Notes under the pieces: generated by a model | Seen by the model: the letters and a program-made list of their open reading frames with translations, nothing else | The model's database searches: none | Told to the model about the DNA's origin: nothing | Program-made: the position numbers and the translations under genes | In this document: piece after piece, positions 33,898 through 41,738 of the stretch | Position numbering within the stretch: position 1 is the stretch's first letter | Layout of the letters: each line of letters starts with the position of its first letter | Assembly: GCA_019638085.1 (NCBI GenBank) | Contig: JAHBUL010000011.1 | Location: 1-64,000, forward strand | Source: Flavobacteriales bacterium | Lineage (GTDB): Bacteria > Bacteroidota > Bacteroidia > Flavobacteriales_F > PHOS-HE28 | Length of the DNA: 64,000 nucleotides | Reading direction: 5' to 3'

Positions 33898-35213
33898 TTC
33901 TTTTGGTTCATCGGCAGGTAGTACAGTACCACCCTGTTTGCAGGTACGAAATACTGGCGGGCCACGCGCTGTAGGTCCTCGGCAGTAACGGCGAGGTACT
34001 GTTGCACCTCGGTGTTCACCTTATCAGCACCGCCGAGGAAGGTGTAGGCATTCGCCAGGTTATTCGCGATCCCTGACATGCGGCCGTTCTCCATCGCATG
34101 TTCGGTCTCTATCTGGACCTTCAGCTTTTCCAGTTCGGCTGGCGCTATTGGTTCATTCCTGACCAGCTCGAACTGCCGGTCCATGCTGGCCTCCAAGCTA
34201 TCCGGGGGCACACCCATGTTGGCCACGGCAAAGGCGATGGCCAATCCGGGATCCTCGAACGGCAGGCTGAAGGAGCCAACGAATACCGCCTTCTGCTCGG
34301 CATCCTTCACATTCTTCACCAAGCGGCTGCTGTTGCCATTGCTCATCAGGCGGTTCAGCATGTCCACCGCATAGAAATCAGGCGTACCCAGTGCAGGAAT
34401 GCGATAGGCCTGTACCACGGCGGGCAGTTGGATCTTATCATAGACCGTGTCCCGTATTTCCCCTTTCATGGGCGGCTCCACCACCTTGTTCCGTGGGATG
34501 GTCCCGCCTTTCGGAATAGGTCCGAAATATTTCGTCAGGTCGGCGGTGGCCTTCTCACTATTGAAATCCCCGGCCAGCACCAGCACCGCGTTGTTCGGCA
34601 CGTAGAAGGTCTTGTAGAACTTCTTGAAGTCCTTCTCGGAAGCAGCGTTGAGGTCCTCCATGTAGCCGATGGTGGGCCACTGGTAGGGATGCTCGGTGTA
34701 CGCGCGTTTGAGCACTTCGGGCAGGATGCTGCCATAAGGCTGGTTCTCATAGCGCTGGCGCCGCTCCTCCTTCACCACTTCACGCTGTGTCTCAATACCT
34801 TTTTTCTCCACCTTGGCGTGCATCATCCGCTCGCTCTCCAACCAAAGGCCAAGGTCCAGCTGGTTGCTCGGCAACACCTCGTAGTAATAGGTACGGTCGC
34901 CAGTGGTATTGGCATTGAGCACGCCGCCGGCCTTCTCCACGTACTTCGCGAATTCGCCCCTATCGATGTTGTCCGACCCCTCGAACAACAGGTGCTCGAA
35001 GAAGTGCGCGAAGCCGCGCCGGTCGCGGGCCTCGTCCTTGCTCCCCACGTGATACATCACGCCCACGGCCACAATGGGCGTGGTGTGGTCTTCGTGTAGG
35101 ATCACATGCAGACCGTTGGGCAGGTCGAACTCGCTGAACTTGATCTCGCGGGTCTGGGCCACGGCTGTGATCGATGCCATAGTACAGGCGGTTAAAGTGA
35201 TGATGTTTCTCAT
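33894..35213 (-). CDS. M16 zinc peptidase, active subunit
   Basis: This 439-residue exported protein has a signal peptide (about 1-20, MRNIITLTACTMASITAVAQ). The zinc motif HFFEH is intact at residues 70-74, with the downstream Glu ligand in VVKEERRQR (E149 or E150). M16 peptidases form a clam-shell of two such domains that trap unfolded peptides; here it is likely periplasmic. The start at 35213 fits the signal peptide; an earlier ATG 69 bases upstream would prefix it with an unlikely Cys/Pro stretch. The downstream gene encodes the zinc-less partner, and the stop overlaps its start, so the two are made together. Confidence 0.92.
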   Translation of the reverse strand: MRNIITLTACTMASITAVAQTREIKFSEFDLPNGLHVILHEDHTTPIVAVGVMYHVGSKDEARDRRGFAHFFEHLLFEGSDNIDRGEFAKYVEKAGGVLNANTTGDRTYYYEVLPSNQLDLGLWLESERMMHAKVEKKGIETQREVVKEERRQRYENQPYGSILPEVLKRAYTEHPYQWPTIGYMEDLNAASEKDFKKFYKTFYVPNNAVLVLAGDFNSEKATADLTKYFGPIPKGGTIPRNKVVEPPMKGEIRDTVYDKIQLPAVVQAYRIPALGTPDFYAVDMLNRLMSNGNSSRLVKNVKDAEQKAVFVGSFSLPFEDPGLAIAFAVANMGVPPDSLEASMDRQFELVRNEPIAPAELEKLKVQIETEHAMENGRMSGIANNLANAYTFLGGADKVNTEVQQYLAVTAEDLQRVARQYFVPANRVVLYYLPMNQKK

Positions 35214-35426
35214 GCGGTTGTCCCCTTGTGGGCATGGAAGGGCTGCGAATGTAAGAACCTGCACCCGGGTGGAACTTCCCAAGGGATCAACGGTGCTTTA
35301 CGGTGGTGAACGGCACAGCCGGCCTTGTACGAAAGACCTATGCTGGTTCCTCGGCATTCCCGAACTTCGCTCCCTCGCTGTTGAACCCTGCCCGAAAGGC
35401 TGCGTACAACGGGCCGCTCGTGATCC

Positions 35427-36968
35427 ATGTTGAATACGCTTTCACCCATAAGAACGGACCGATTGCTATCTCCTGCCGTATTGGAGCTGGTGAAGGACCT
35501 GCATGACCATTTCGGTGAACGTCGCTTGGCAGTGCTGGATTTGCGTGAGGCACGCCGGACAGCACTGCGGAACGGGGAGGTCGATCCGTTACCTGAAACC
35601 GCGGAGATCCGCACAGGGGACTGGCTGGTTTCGCCTGTTCCTGCTGAATTATTGGAGCGCCGGGTGGAATTGATCGGGGGCTGCAGCCGCAAGGAACTGA
35701 TCGAGGGCCTGAATGCTGGAGCGAAAAGCTATGTGGCCGATCTATGGAGCATGACACCGAATGAACCCGGTTGCATCCTTCGGGCCCATAAGAACATCGA
35801 ACGTGCCACCGATTTCCGGCTGGCCTATGTTGGTGCCGATGGTGATCGGGTGCGGATCAACCCCAAGAGCATCACACGGCTCATGATCGTTCCACGGCCA
35901 CTGCGTGCTCTGGATCACACACTTTCAGGACCGAATGATCCTTCGCCCGCAGCATTCCTGGACCTGGCCATCCATGCGCACTTCAATGCGGCCAAACTTC
36001 TCTTGCGGCAAGGTGGTGTATACCTCTATCTGCGTGGCCTGAGCGGTCATGTGGAGGCGCGGTTGTGGAAGGATATGTTCATGTTCTTGGAGAAGCGCTT
36101 CAGCTTACCCCGCGGAACCTATCGCGCCACGGTGATGATGGACAATCTGGCCGCGCTTTTGGAGGCCGATGAGATCCTTCACGAACTGAAGTACCACAGC
36201 GCAGGACTCTCCTTGGATCCCCAAGCCTATGCCGCCGACCATGTGACCTTGTTCAGTGCTCCCGACCGGCCGGTACTTCCCGATCGGCAGCATATCGGCC
36301 TGGATGCAAAATTCCTGCGCAGCGTCAGCTTGAGGACCATCAGCATCTGCCATCGTCGGCAAGCCCACGCCATGGGTGCGCCGGCCTTCATCCTGCCGCC
36401 GAATGACCAAGGTGTGATGAAACCCGGATACTTGGAAATGATCGCCGATAAGGAACGCGAGGCCGTGGACGGCCATGATGGCACCTTGGTAGGCCATCCC
36501 GGCCTGGTGAATCCGGCCATGACCGAGTTCAACAAGAGCATGGCCCGCGCCCACCAGATGTACTACCAGCGCGCCGACCACACCACCTCCGCCGATCTTG
36601 TGGAGAGTCCGCAAGGAGCACTTACCACGGAAGGCATGCAGCAGTGCATCCGGACCGTGATCCGCGCATTGGTCAGCTATACCGATAGCCAAGGCTTGAT
36701 CACCCAAGGAGGGAAACTGCATGATCGCTCCTCGATCCGCCTCTCCACCCTGCTGATCTGGCATTGGACGCAGAGCAAGGTCTGCTTCATCACCGATACA
36801 GGTCTGGAGATCCATGCCGATGTCGTCAAATACCTCATCCGTAAGGAAGGTGAAAAAATGTTCGACCGACATGCACCCGAAAAGAGGGAACGAGCCAAGC
36901 TTGCCGTGGCACGTTTGACGGAGGTCGTGCTTTCCCCCGAAATACCTCCGGACCTATTGGAGGAGTGA
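35427..36968 (+). CDS. Malate-synthase-like protein with lost catalytic motifs
   Basis: This 513-residue protein aligns along its whole length with malate synthase A (AceB). The C-terminal HDGTLVGHPGL (350-360) and the pattern ADKEREAVDGHDGT are conserved, as are HRRQAHAMGAPAFILP and VLPDRQ. However, the glyoxylate-binding region VRxRGLHL of AceB reads IVPRPLRAL (154-162), the metal/substrate motif IETLPAxF reads MDNLAALLE (238-246), the magnesium site GLNCGRWDYIFS reads GLSLDPQAYAAD (260-271), and FEDSLAP reads LWSMTPN (106-112). D433 of the C-terminal catalytic loop is still present. It probably does not make malate in the usual way. No isocitrate lyase gene is nearby. The next gene encodes a DUF551 protein. 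Confidence 0.8.
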   Translation: MLNTLSPIRTDRLLSPAVLELVKDLHDHFGERRLAVLDLREARRTALRNGEVDPLPETAEIRTGDWLVSPVPAELLERRVELIGGCSRKELIEGLNAGAKSYVADLWSMTPNEPGCILRAHKNIERATDFRLAYVGADGDRVRINPKSITRLMIVPRPLRALDHTLSGPNDPSPAAFLDLAIHAHFNAAKLLLRQGGVYLYLRGLSGHVEARLWKDMFMFLEKRFSLPRGTYRATVMMDNLAALLEADEILHELKYHSAGLSLDPQAYAADHVTLFSAPDRPVLPDRQHIGLDAKFLRSVSLRTISICHRRQAHAMGAPAFILPPNDQGVMKPGYLEMIADKEREAVDGHDGTLVGHPGLVNPAMTEFNKSMARAHQMYYQRADHTTSADLVESPQGALTTEGMQQCIRTVIRALVSYTDSQGLITQGGKLHDRSSIRLSTLLIWHWTQSKVCFITDTGLEIHADVVKYLIRKEGEKMFDRHAPEKRERAKLAVARLTEVVLSPEIPPDLLEE

Positions 36969-36984
36969 ACTTGCCTCGAGCCCT

Positions 36985-37272
36985 ATGCCCGACCTTGTGA
37001 GAATGGAATGGATCTCCTGCTCAGAACAATTGCCCGCTGACGGCCAACGTGTACTCTGTTGGCTGCCGGAAAATAGCGTACACCTCGCGGGTTTGGCGGA
37101 GAAGGAAATGCGCAACGTGGTGATCCTGCGTTTTGCCGAGGATTGGTTCATCAAGAACCCCAGCAAGACCGGAAGAAAAACGCACCGGCATTTCTGGCTG
37201 GGTGAAGGGAGCAGCAATTGCTTCTTCGAGCAGGTGAGCCATTGGATGGCGTTGCCGACGGGGCCAGCATAG
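36985..37272 (+). CDS. DUF551 protein
   Basis: This 95-residue protein has the DUF551 pattern: EWISCSEQLPADGQRVLCWL at residues 7-26 and HWMALP at 86-91. DUF551 is a small phage- and bacteria-shared domain of unknown function. No signal peptide. It follows the malate-synthase-like gene by 16 bases, so the two may be co-transcribed. ATG codons at 36985 and 37003 (just before EWIS) are both possible. The operon ends at the hairpin 37303-37339. Confidence 0.78.
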   Translation: MPDLVRMEWISCSEQLPADGQRVLCWLPENSVHLAGLAEKEMRNVVILRFAEDWFIKNPSKTGRKTHRHFWLGEGSSNCFFEQVSHWMALPTGPA

Positions 37273-37302
37273 GTCGTTCAAGTATCCAAAAGAAAGGATA
37301 AA

Positions 37303-37339
37303 ACACAAGAGGCCCGGAGAACCTCCGGGCCTCTTGTGT
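37303..37339. terminator. Bidirectional terminator, 17-bp stem
   Basis: ACACAAGAGGCCCGGAG (37303-37319), a 3-base loop AAC, then CTCCGGGCCTCTTGTGT (37323-37339) form a perfect 17-bp stem between the convergent DUF551 and FKBP genes. An A-rich run lies on the left and there is no long T-tract on the right. Position and strength suit a shared terminator. Confidence 0.8.
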
Positions 37340-37360
37340 AGAGGGGATTTCCCCCGTAGA

Positions 37361-38083
37361 TCACTTCACGATATCCAACAGCTCCACCTCGAAGATCAGT
37401 GTGCTGTTGCCGGGGATATCAGCACCGGCACCGTGCTCTCCGTAGGCCAGTTCGCTCGGGATGTACAGCTTCCAGCGGGAACCCACCGGCATCAACTGCA
37501 GCGCTTCGGTCCATCCGGGGATCACGGCATTCACGGGGAATTCCGCAGGCTGGCCACGGTCGTAGGAGCTATCGAATTGCTTTCCATTGATCAAGGTGCC
37601 CTTGTAGTTCACCTTCACCGTTTGCTCTGCGGTAGGCTTGGGGCCCTTACCCATCTGCAGCACCTCATACTGCAGGCCGCTGGCCGTGGTGTTCACGCCG
37701 GTTTTTTTGGCGTTCTCAGCCAGAAAGGCCGCGCCTTCCTGCCGGACCACATCGGCTTCCGCCTGCTGCTTGGCCATCATGGTCTTCTGGGCTTCCATCA
37801 TATAGGCTTGCACTACCTCCTTCACCTTCTCGGAGCTGATGCGCTCCGTGCTGTCCATGGCATCGCGCATGCCAGCGAAGAGCGCGTCAAGGTTCAAGGA
37901 ATCGAGGCCGGCCTGCTGAAGGTTCATCTGCAGGTTATGGCCAACGTCCGAACCAACACCATAGCTCACTGAATCCAGTGTGGTCGCCAGTTTTACGTTG
38001 CGCTCCTTTTGGCCGGTGGCCTGGTTGGTGCATGCGCTGAGCAAGACGGCGAGCACGGTGATGAGGGACAGTTTGATGTTCAT
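37361..38083 (-). CDS. FKBP-type peptidyl-prolyl isomerase lipoprotein (Mip-like)
   Basis: This 240-residue lipoprotein has a lipobox (LLSAC, C18). A helical N-terminal part (about 40-130), as in the dimerisation arm of Mip/FkpA, precedes an FKBP domain (about 150-240): VKVNYKGTLINGKQFDSSYD, AVIPGWTEALQLMPVG, ELAYGEHG and STLIFEVELLDI, with the full set of prolyl-isomerase pocket residues (Y, F, W, Y). It assists folding of periplasmic proteins. The minus-strand box TAACTTCGCC at 38101-38110 probably is its promoter. Converges on the DUF551 gene through a shared hairpin. Confidence 0.94.
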   Translation of the reverse strand: MNIKLSLITVLAVLLSACTNQATGQKERNVKLATTLDSVSYGVGSDVGHNLQMNLQQAGLDSLNLDALFAGMRDAMDSTERISSEKVKEVVQAYMMEAQKTMMAKQQAEADVVRQEGAAFLAENAKKTGVNTTASGLQYEVLQMGKGPKPTAEQTVKVNYKGTLINGKQFDSSYDRGQPAEFPVNAVIPGWTEALQLMPVGSRWKLYIPSELAYGEHGAGADIPGNSTLIFEVELLDIVK

Positions 38084-38100
38084 GTTCCAAATTATGGGGC

Positions 38101-38110
38101 GGCGAAGTTA
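38101..38110 (-). promoter_or_regulatory. -7 promoter box for the FKBP lipoprotein
   Basis: The minus strand reads TAACTTCGCC, one mismatch from TAnnTTTGC, 18 bases before the start at 38083. Confidence 0.35.
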
Positions 38111-38152
38111 CATGGAGGGAACGGATTCCTCCGCGCTTTAAGATCCTTAACG

Positions 38153-38968
38153 TCACTTTGTCCGCATCGCCAGGATCGCTCGAAGTTTCCGCCGGAACCG
38201 CGCATATCCGGCCAGGTCGCTGTGGTAGCCCTTGGCAAAGGTGATCAGCTCGCGGTGCACCTCCACCGGGATCGCGGCATAGAGCCGAAGCGCACTGCTG
38301 TACGGCACAAGCGGATCGCGCTTGCCATGGAAGATGAATACCGGGCATTTCACTTTACTGATGACCTCGTCGCTGCGGAAGCGGTATTTCAACAGCCAGC
38401 GGTACGGAAGTATGGCCAGGTAGTGCTTCGCCACATCCAACAGATTGGCAAAAGGCGATTCCAGGATCAGGGTGCGCGGCGAACGCGTCGCCGCGATCGG
38501 CACGGCCATCCCGGACCCGAGGGAACGCCCGTAGATCACCACGTTCTCCTCTCCGTATTGTTCCGCCAAGCGGTCGAACCAGGCCAAGGCATCTGCATGC
38601 AGCGCGGCCTCCGAGAGCTTACCCGTGCTTTTCCCGTACCCGCGGTAGTCCGGCATCAGCACAGCGTGGCGCAAGGTGGTGAAGCGAGGTGCCCGTTTCC
38701 CCCAGCGGCGCAGGCTTCCCGTGTTGCCATGCAGGTAGAGTACCGCCCCCTCCGGCTTGGGTACGGTGAAGTGCAATGCGTGCAGTTGCGCACCGTCCGG
38801 TCGCTGCATCATTTCCTCCTCGAAGGGCTGCGGAAAACTGAACTGGTAGCGGTCCGGCAAAGGGAATCGCACGAAGATGAACTTCTCCTGGAAGACCCAA
38901 TAGAACAGGCAGACACCCAGATAGACCAGCGTGAGCAGGCCCAGTGTGGAGAGGATGAAGAGGGTCAC
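38153..38968 (-). CDS. Alpha/beta hydrolase, BEM46-like, membrane-anchored
   Basis: This 271-residue protein has an N-terminal transmembrane segment (residues 4-24) and an alpha/beta-hydrolase domain. The nucleophile elbow is YGRSLGSGMAV with Ser in GRSLG, VLYLHGNTGSLRRWG is the oxyanion region (near 78-92), and the last His lies in the FAKGYHSDL loop near 250. BEM46-type proteins are widespread and lack an agreed substrate. The start at 38968 is 13 bases after a strong promoter at 38973-39004 in minus orientation. Confidence 0.88.
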   Translation of the reverse strand: MTLFILSTLGLLTLVYLGVCLFYWVFQEKFIFVRFPLPDRYQFSFPQPFEEEMMQRPDGAQLHALHFTVPKPEGAVLYLHGNTGSLRRWGKRAPRFTTLRHAVLMPDYRGYGKSTGKLSEAALHADALAWFDRLAEQYGEENVVIYGRSLGSGMAVPIAATRSPRTLILESPFANLLDVAKHYLAILPYRWLLKYRFRSDEVISKVKCPVFIFHGKRDPLVPYSSALRLYAAIPVEVHRELITFAKGYHSDLAGYARFRRKLRAILAMRTK

Positions 38969-38972
38969 GGCG

Positions 38973-39004
38973 CAAAATTACCTAACCATGGATGGGCGCA
39001 CCAA
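38973..39004 (-). promoter_or_regulatory. Promoter for the alpha/beta hydrolase
   Basis: On the minus strand TTG (39004-39002), a 20-base spacer and TAATTTTGC (38981-38973) fit the Bacteroidota promoter, 5 bases before the ATG at 38968. Confidence 0.6.
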
Positions 39005-39007
39005 GGC

Positions 39008-39766
39008 TCATCGCACAAAAAGCCATTCATCCCCGGTGCTCCCTTGCGGCTCGAAACGATAGCCGTCGCCATCATACTGTTTGATCTGCTCCACCTCCGT
39101 CAGCCGGTGCTGGATGATCCACCTGGTCAATGCTCCGCGCTGGTGCTTGGCATACACCATTATCATCCGGAGGCCTTTGGCGCTCTGTTCCTTGAATACC
39201 GGAGTGATCACGCGCGCATCAAGCTGTTCGGCATGGACGCTCCGGAAGTACTCTGCCGAAGCGAGGTTCACCAGCACCTGGCTTTCGTTCTTTCGGAGAT
39301 CCGCATTCAATTGTTCCGTGATCCGATCACCCCAGAACTTGTAGAGGTCGGGTTTTCCACGGCCCATTGAAAGCTTGGTGCCCATCTCCAGCCGATGCGG
39401 TGCGATCAGGTCCAACGGGCGTAGCACACCGTACAAGCCACTGAGGATGCGCAGATGACGCTGAGCGAATCGAAGATCATCACGTTGGAGCGTACCGGCA
39501 TCCAGCCCGCGGTAGGCTTCGCCATCGAACATCAACGCGGCTGGTTTCAACACCGGCGAAGTGGCCCAGCCTTGGTAGCGCTCATGGTTCAGGTTCGCCA
39601 GCTCCGGACTGATGTCCATAAGCTTCCTCAATCTCGCCGGCGAAAGCTTCTCCAATTTTTCCACCAGTTCGGTGCTCTCCTTCCGGAAAACAGGTTGAGT
39701 GGCCGAGCGCATGGCCTTCATGGGAGTTTCATCGAGGCTTTTGGCGGGGGAAAGAACAATGAGCAT
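39008..39766 (-). CDS. yaaA: Peroxide stress protein YaaA
   Basis: This 252-residue protein belongs to the YaaA/DUF328 family: MLIVLSPAKSLDETPM at the start, and FDGEAYRGLDAGTLQRDDL (near 79-97) and LSGLYGVLRPLDLIAPHRLE (near 109-128). In E. coli YaaA lowers free iron and limits DNA damage during peroxide stress; it binds DNA in a helix-hairpin-helix-like fold. Length and motif order are normal. It is divergent from the phosphoribosyltransferase gene. Confidence 0.94.
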   Translation of the reverse strand: MLIVLSPAKSLDETPMKAMRSATQPVFRKESTELVEKLEKLSPARLRKLMDISPELANLNHERYQGWATSPVLKPAALMFDGEAYRGLDAGTLQRDDLRFAQRHLRILSGLYGVLRPLDLIAPHRLEMGTKLSMGRGKPDLYKFWGDRITEQLNADLRKNESQVLVNLASAEYFRSVHAEQLDARVITPVFKEQSAKGLRMIMVYAKHQRGALTRWIIQHRLTEVEQIKQYDGDGYRFEPQGSTGDEWLFVR

Positions 39767-39889
39767 GTGGATGTGGGATCGTGAAGAAGAAGGTACAAAG
39801 GTCCTATCCAGCAGGGAACCACGGCATATCTCTTTTTACCCATGATGAAGGATCCACTCGGTTCCGGTCCCACTTCCCTTCCGCACCGT

Positions 39890-39898
39890 TACTTTCGG
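39890..39898 (+). promoter_or_regulatory. -7 promoter box abutting the phosphoribosyltransferase gene
   Basis: TACTTTCGG, close to TAnnTTTGC, ends three bases before the ATG at 39902. Confidence 0.45.
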
Positions 39899-39901
39899 CC
39901 C

Positions 39902-40405
39902 ATGGCCGCCGAACGCACCGTGGTATTGGAACACGACCGGATCCAGCGCAAACTGCGCCGGATCGCATTCCGCATTTACGAGGACAACGTCCACGAGACC
40001 AGCTTGGTCCTGGTGGGCGTGGCCCCGCGTGGTGCCAAGTTGGCCGCGCGCCTCAAAGTGCACCTGGAGGAGATCTCCCCCTTGAAGATCGAGCTGCATG
40101 AGCTCGTGCTGGACAAGGATGCTCCGGTAAAGGCCCCGGCCAAACTGGGGAAAGGCGATGTGGACCTCGACGGCCGTGTTGTGATCCTGGTGGACGACGT
40201 GCTGATGAGCGGCCGCACCCTGATGTACGCTGCAGCGCACCTGATCGGTTCACCCCTGAAAAGGCTGACCACCGTAGCACTGGTGGACCGCTTGCACAGG
40301 ACGTTCCCGATCCGTGCCGACATCGTGGGCCTCACGCTGAGCACTACACTGCAAGAGCATATCAGTGTGGAACTGGGTAAGAAGGACACGGTCTACTTGT
40401 CCTGA
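39902..40405 (+). CDS. Phosphoribosyltransferase family protein (PyrR-like)
   Basis: This 167-residue protein has the type I PRTase fold. The PRPP-binding loop VVILVDDVLMSGRTLMYA lies near residues 96-113, with the Asp-Asp pair typical of hypoxanthine/uracil transferases. The rest (LVGVAPRGAKLAARL, LVDRLHRTFPI) resembles PyrR, the uracil phosphoribosyltransferase that regulates pyrimidine genes in some bacteria. The start at 39902 (MAAERTV) is used since the fold begins there. Its 3' end overlaps the convergent aroK gene by 13 bases, an unusual arrangement. Confidence 0.88.
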   Translation: MAAERTVVLEHDRIQRKLRRIAFRIYEDNVHETSLVLVGVAPRGAKLAARLKVHLEEISPLKIELHELVLDKDAPVKAPAKLGKGDVDLDGRVVILVDDVLMSGRTLMYAAAHLIGSPLKRLTTVALVDRLHRTFPIRADIVGLTLSTTLQEHISVELGKKDTVYLS

Positions 40406-40908
40406 AATCCAAGCATTTCCGCCATGAGCGTGGCGGTTTCCCGAGGGGTGCCCCCGCCGGCCACATGCATCGGAGCGCGCCGATAGACCGGTTCCCTCAC
40501 GCGCATGAGCTCGCCGATCCGATCCGTTAAAGCATCACCTTTCAGGCCGAAAAGCAAGGGCCTGTCCCCTCCCGAGCGCCGGGCCCGTTCCACGAGGATA
40601 TCGTGCGGAACATCCAAGTAGACCACGCGGCCCGCATCGAGCATACGATCCATATTGTCCGCAGCCATGGGGGTGCCCCCGCCACAGGCCACCAATACGT
40701 CCTCCGCTTCCAGCAAGTCGGCGAGCACCTCACTTTCCACCTCACGGAACTTGGCCTCTCCATGGAGCTTCATCCAAGGAAGGATGGGGCCGATGCGCTG
40801 CTCGATCACCCGGTCGATATCCACGAACCGGCGGCCCGTTAGTGTGGCCAGTTCGCGTCCCACGATGCTCTTGCCACTGCACATGAAGCCGATGATGAAG
40901 ACGCGCAT
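40393..40908 (-). CDS. aroK: Shikimate kinase
   Basis: This 171-residue kinase phosphorylates shikimate at the 3-hydroxyl with ATP. Walker A GFMCSGKS is at residues 7-14, the substrate-binding Asp in DIDRVIE near 30-32, GGGTP near 80-84, and the lid region with R residues (RSGGDRPLLFG) near 115. Length is family-typical. The start is at 40908 (MRVFIIGFMCSGKS); upstream residues derive from GTAC repeat DNA and are not protein-like. It overlaps the convergent phosphoribosyltransferase gene by 13 bases. Confidence 0.95.
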   Translation of the reverse strand: MRVFIIGFMCSGKSIVGRELATLTGRRFVDIDRVIEQRIGPILPWMKLHGEAKFREVESEVLADLLEAEDVLVACGGGTPMAADNMDRMLDAGRVVYLDVPHDILVERARRSGGDRPLLFGLKGDALTDRIGELMRVREPVYRRAPMHVAGGGTPRETATLMAEMLGFQDK

Positions 40909-40938
40909 GGTGACAAGGTAGGAATGGATCCGCTTTCT

Positions 40939-41009
40939 GGGTACAGGGTACCGGGCATTGAGTACCGGGTACCTGACCCGCCGTACTCGGTACTTGGTAC
41001 TCTGTACCA
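40939..41009. repeat. GTAC-rich intergenic repeat (copy 2)
   Basis: Eight GTAC tetramers in about 70 bases (such as GGGTACCGGG and ACTCGGTACTTGGTACTC) lie just upstream of aroK. Because GTAC is its own complement, the region can fold in many ways. A looser copy is at 30219-30272. Confidence 0.6.
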
Positions 41010-41100
41010 ACTTCGAAACTGCGTCCCATTCCTCATTTCCGATCCGCGCAGATCTTAACGATCTGCGTCATCTGCGTTCCCAATCCCGACCTTCGCCCCG

Positions 41101-41217
41101 ATGAAGATCATGGAGGCCACAGAAGGAACGGCACTTTACCGCTGGATGCCTTTGCCTTGGGGGATCCACGCCGATGAAAAAAGCGGAATGTTCCGCTTGA
41201 AAAGCGAACGAGCATGA
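41101..41217 (+). pseudogene. 5' fragment duplicate of the 41739 gene
   Basis: The 38-codon frame begins MKIMEATEGTALYRWMPLPW, closely matching the start of the protein at 41739-42929 (MKIIEASEGKPLHDWMRVPW). The upstream bases match too: GACCTTCGC ends four bases before both ATG codons. After about 26 residues the similarity ends and the frame runs into TGA at 41215-41217, which overlaps the start of the thioredoxin-like gene (ATGATG). So the start of the gene, with its promoter-like box, seems to have been copied and truncated. It could act as a translated leader for the thioredoxin gene, which is inferred only. Confidence 0.72.
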
Positions 41218-41699
41218 TGCGAGGTGGCACGGTACCAGAACTGCGCGTGGCCCGCTGGGTGGATGGCGAAGGAAACCCCACGGAACCGCAGACCTTCGCC
41301 CAGCGTTCGGGGCTTTTCAAAGTCGTGTTCTGCTTCCAGGCGTGGTGCCAAGGCTGCCACAGCATGGGGTTTCCGACGCTGAAAAAACTGGTGGAGGCTT
41401 TTCGGGGAGATGACCGGGTCTCCTTCCTCGCCATTCAAACGGTCTTCGAAGGCCTTCACGAAAACACCTGGGAAGCCATGCTGAAGAACCAGCAGGAATA
41501 TGGACTGGGAATTCCATTCGGACACGATACGGCTGAGGAAGGCGAGTTTCCCCGCACCATGGTCGACTTTAGCACCGGCGGTACGCCTTGGTTCCTGCTG
41601 ATCGACCAACGGGACCGGCTTCTTTTTGGCAATTTCCATTTGGACACGGACAAGGCCATCGCCTTCATCCGCGGAACTTTGGGAGAACCTGAAGCCTGA
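41214..41699 (+). CDS. Thioredoxin-like protein (TlpA/AhpC fold)
   Basis: This 161-residue protein has a thioredoxin fold with redox pair in AWCQGCHS (C45/C48; the spacing CxxC is normal though QG is uncommon between). GTPWFLLIDQRDRL (near 121-134) includes the cis-Pro loop (TPW). There is no signal peptide, so it is cytoplasmic, unlike most TlpA. It reduces disulfides of unknown partners. Translation appears coupled to the truncated upstream frame (stop/start overlap) and it runs 39 bases before the GNAT-like gene. Confidence 0.85.
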   Translation: MMRGGTVPELRVARWVDGEGNPTEPQTFAQRSGLFKVVFCFQAWCQGCHSMGFPTLKKLVEAFRGDDRVSFLAIQTVFEGLHENTWEAMLKNQQEYGLGIPFGHDTAEEGEFPRTMVDFSTGGTPWFLLIDQRDRLLFGNFHLDTDKAIAFIRGTLGEPEA

Positions 41700-41738
41700 A
41701 CTGCACAAATGCCCGTGCGAACACCGACCTTCGCGCTA

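Noticed and set aside
35427-36968. A working glyoxylate shunt.
   Set aside because: The malate-synthase-like protein lacks key motifs and no isocitrate lyase gene is present.
40939-41009. GTAC repeats as a CRISPR array.
   Set aside because: Units are far too short and irregular, with no spacers and no cas genes.
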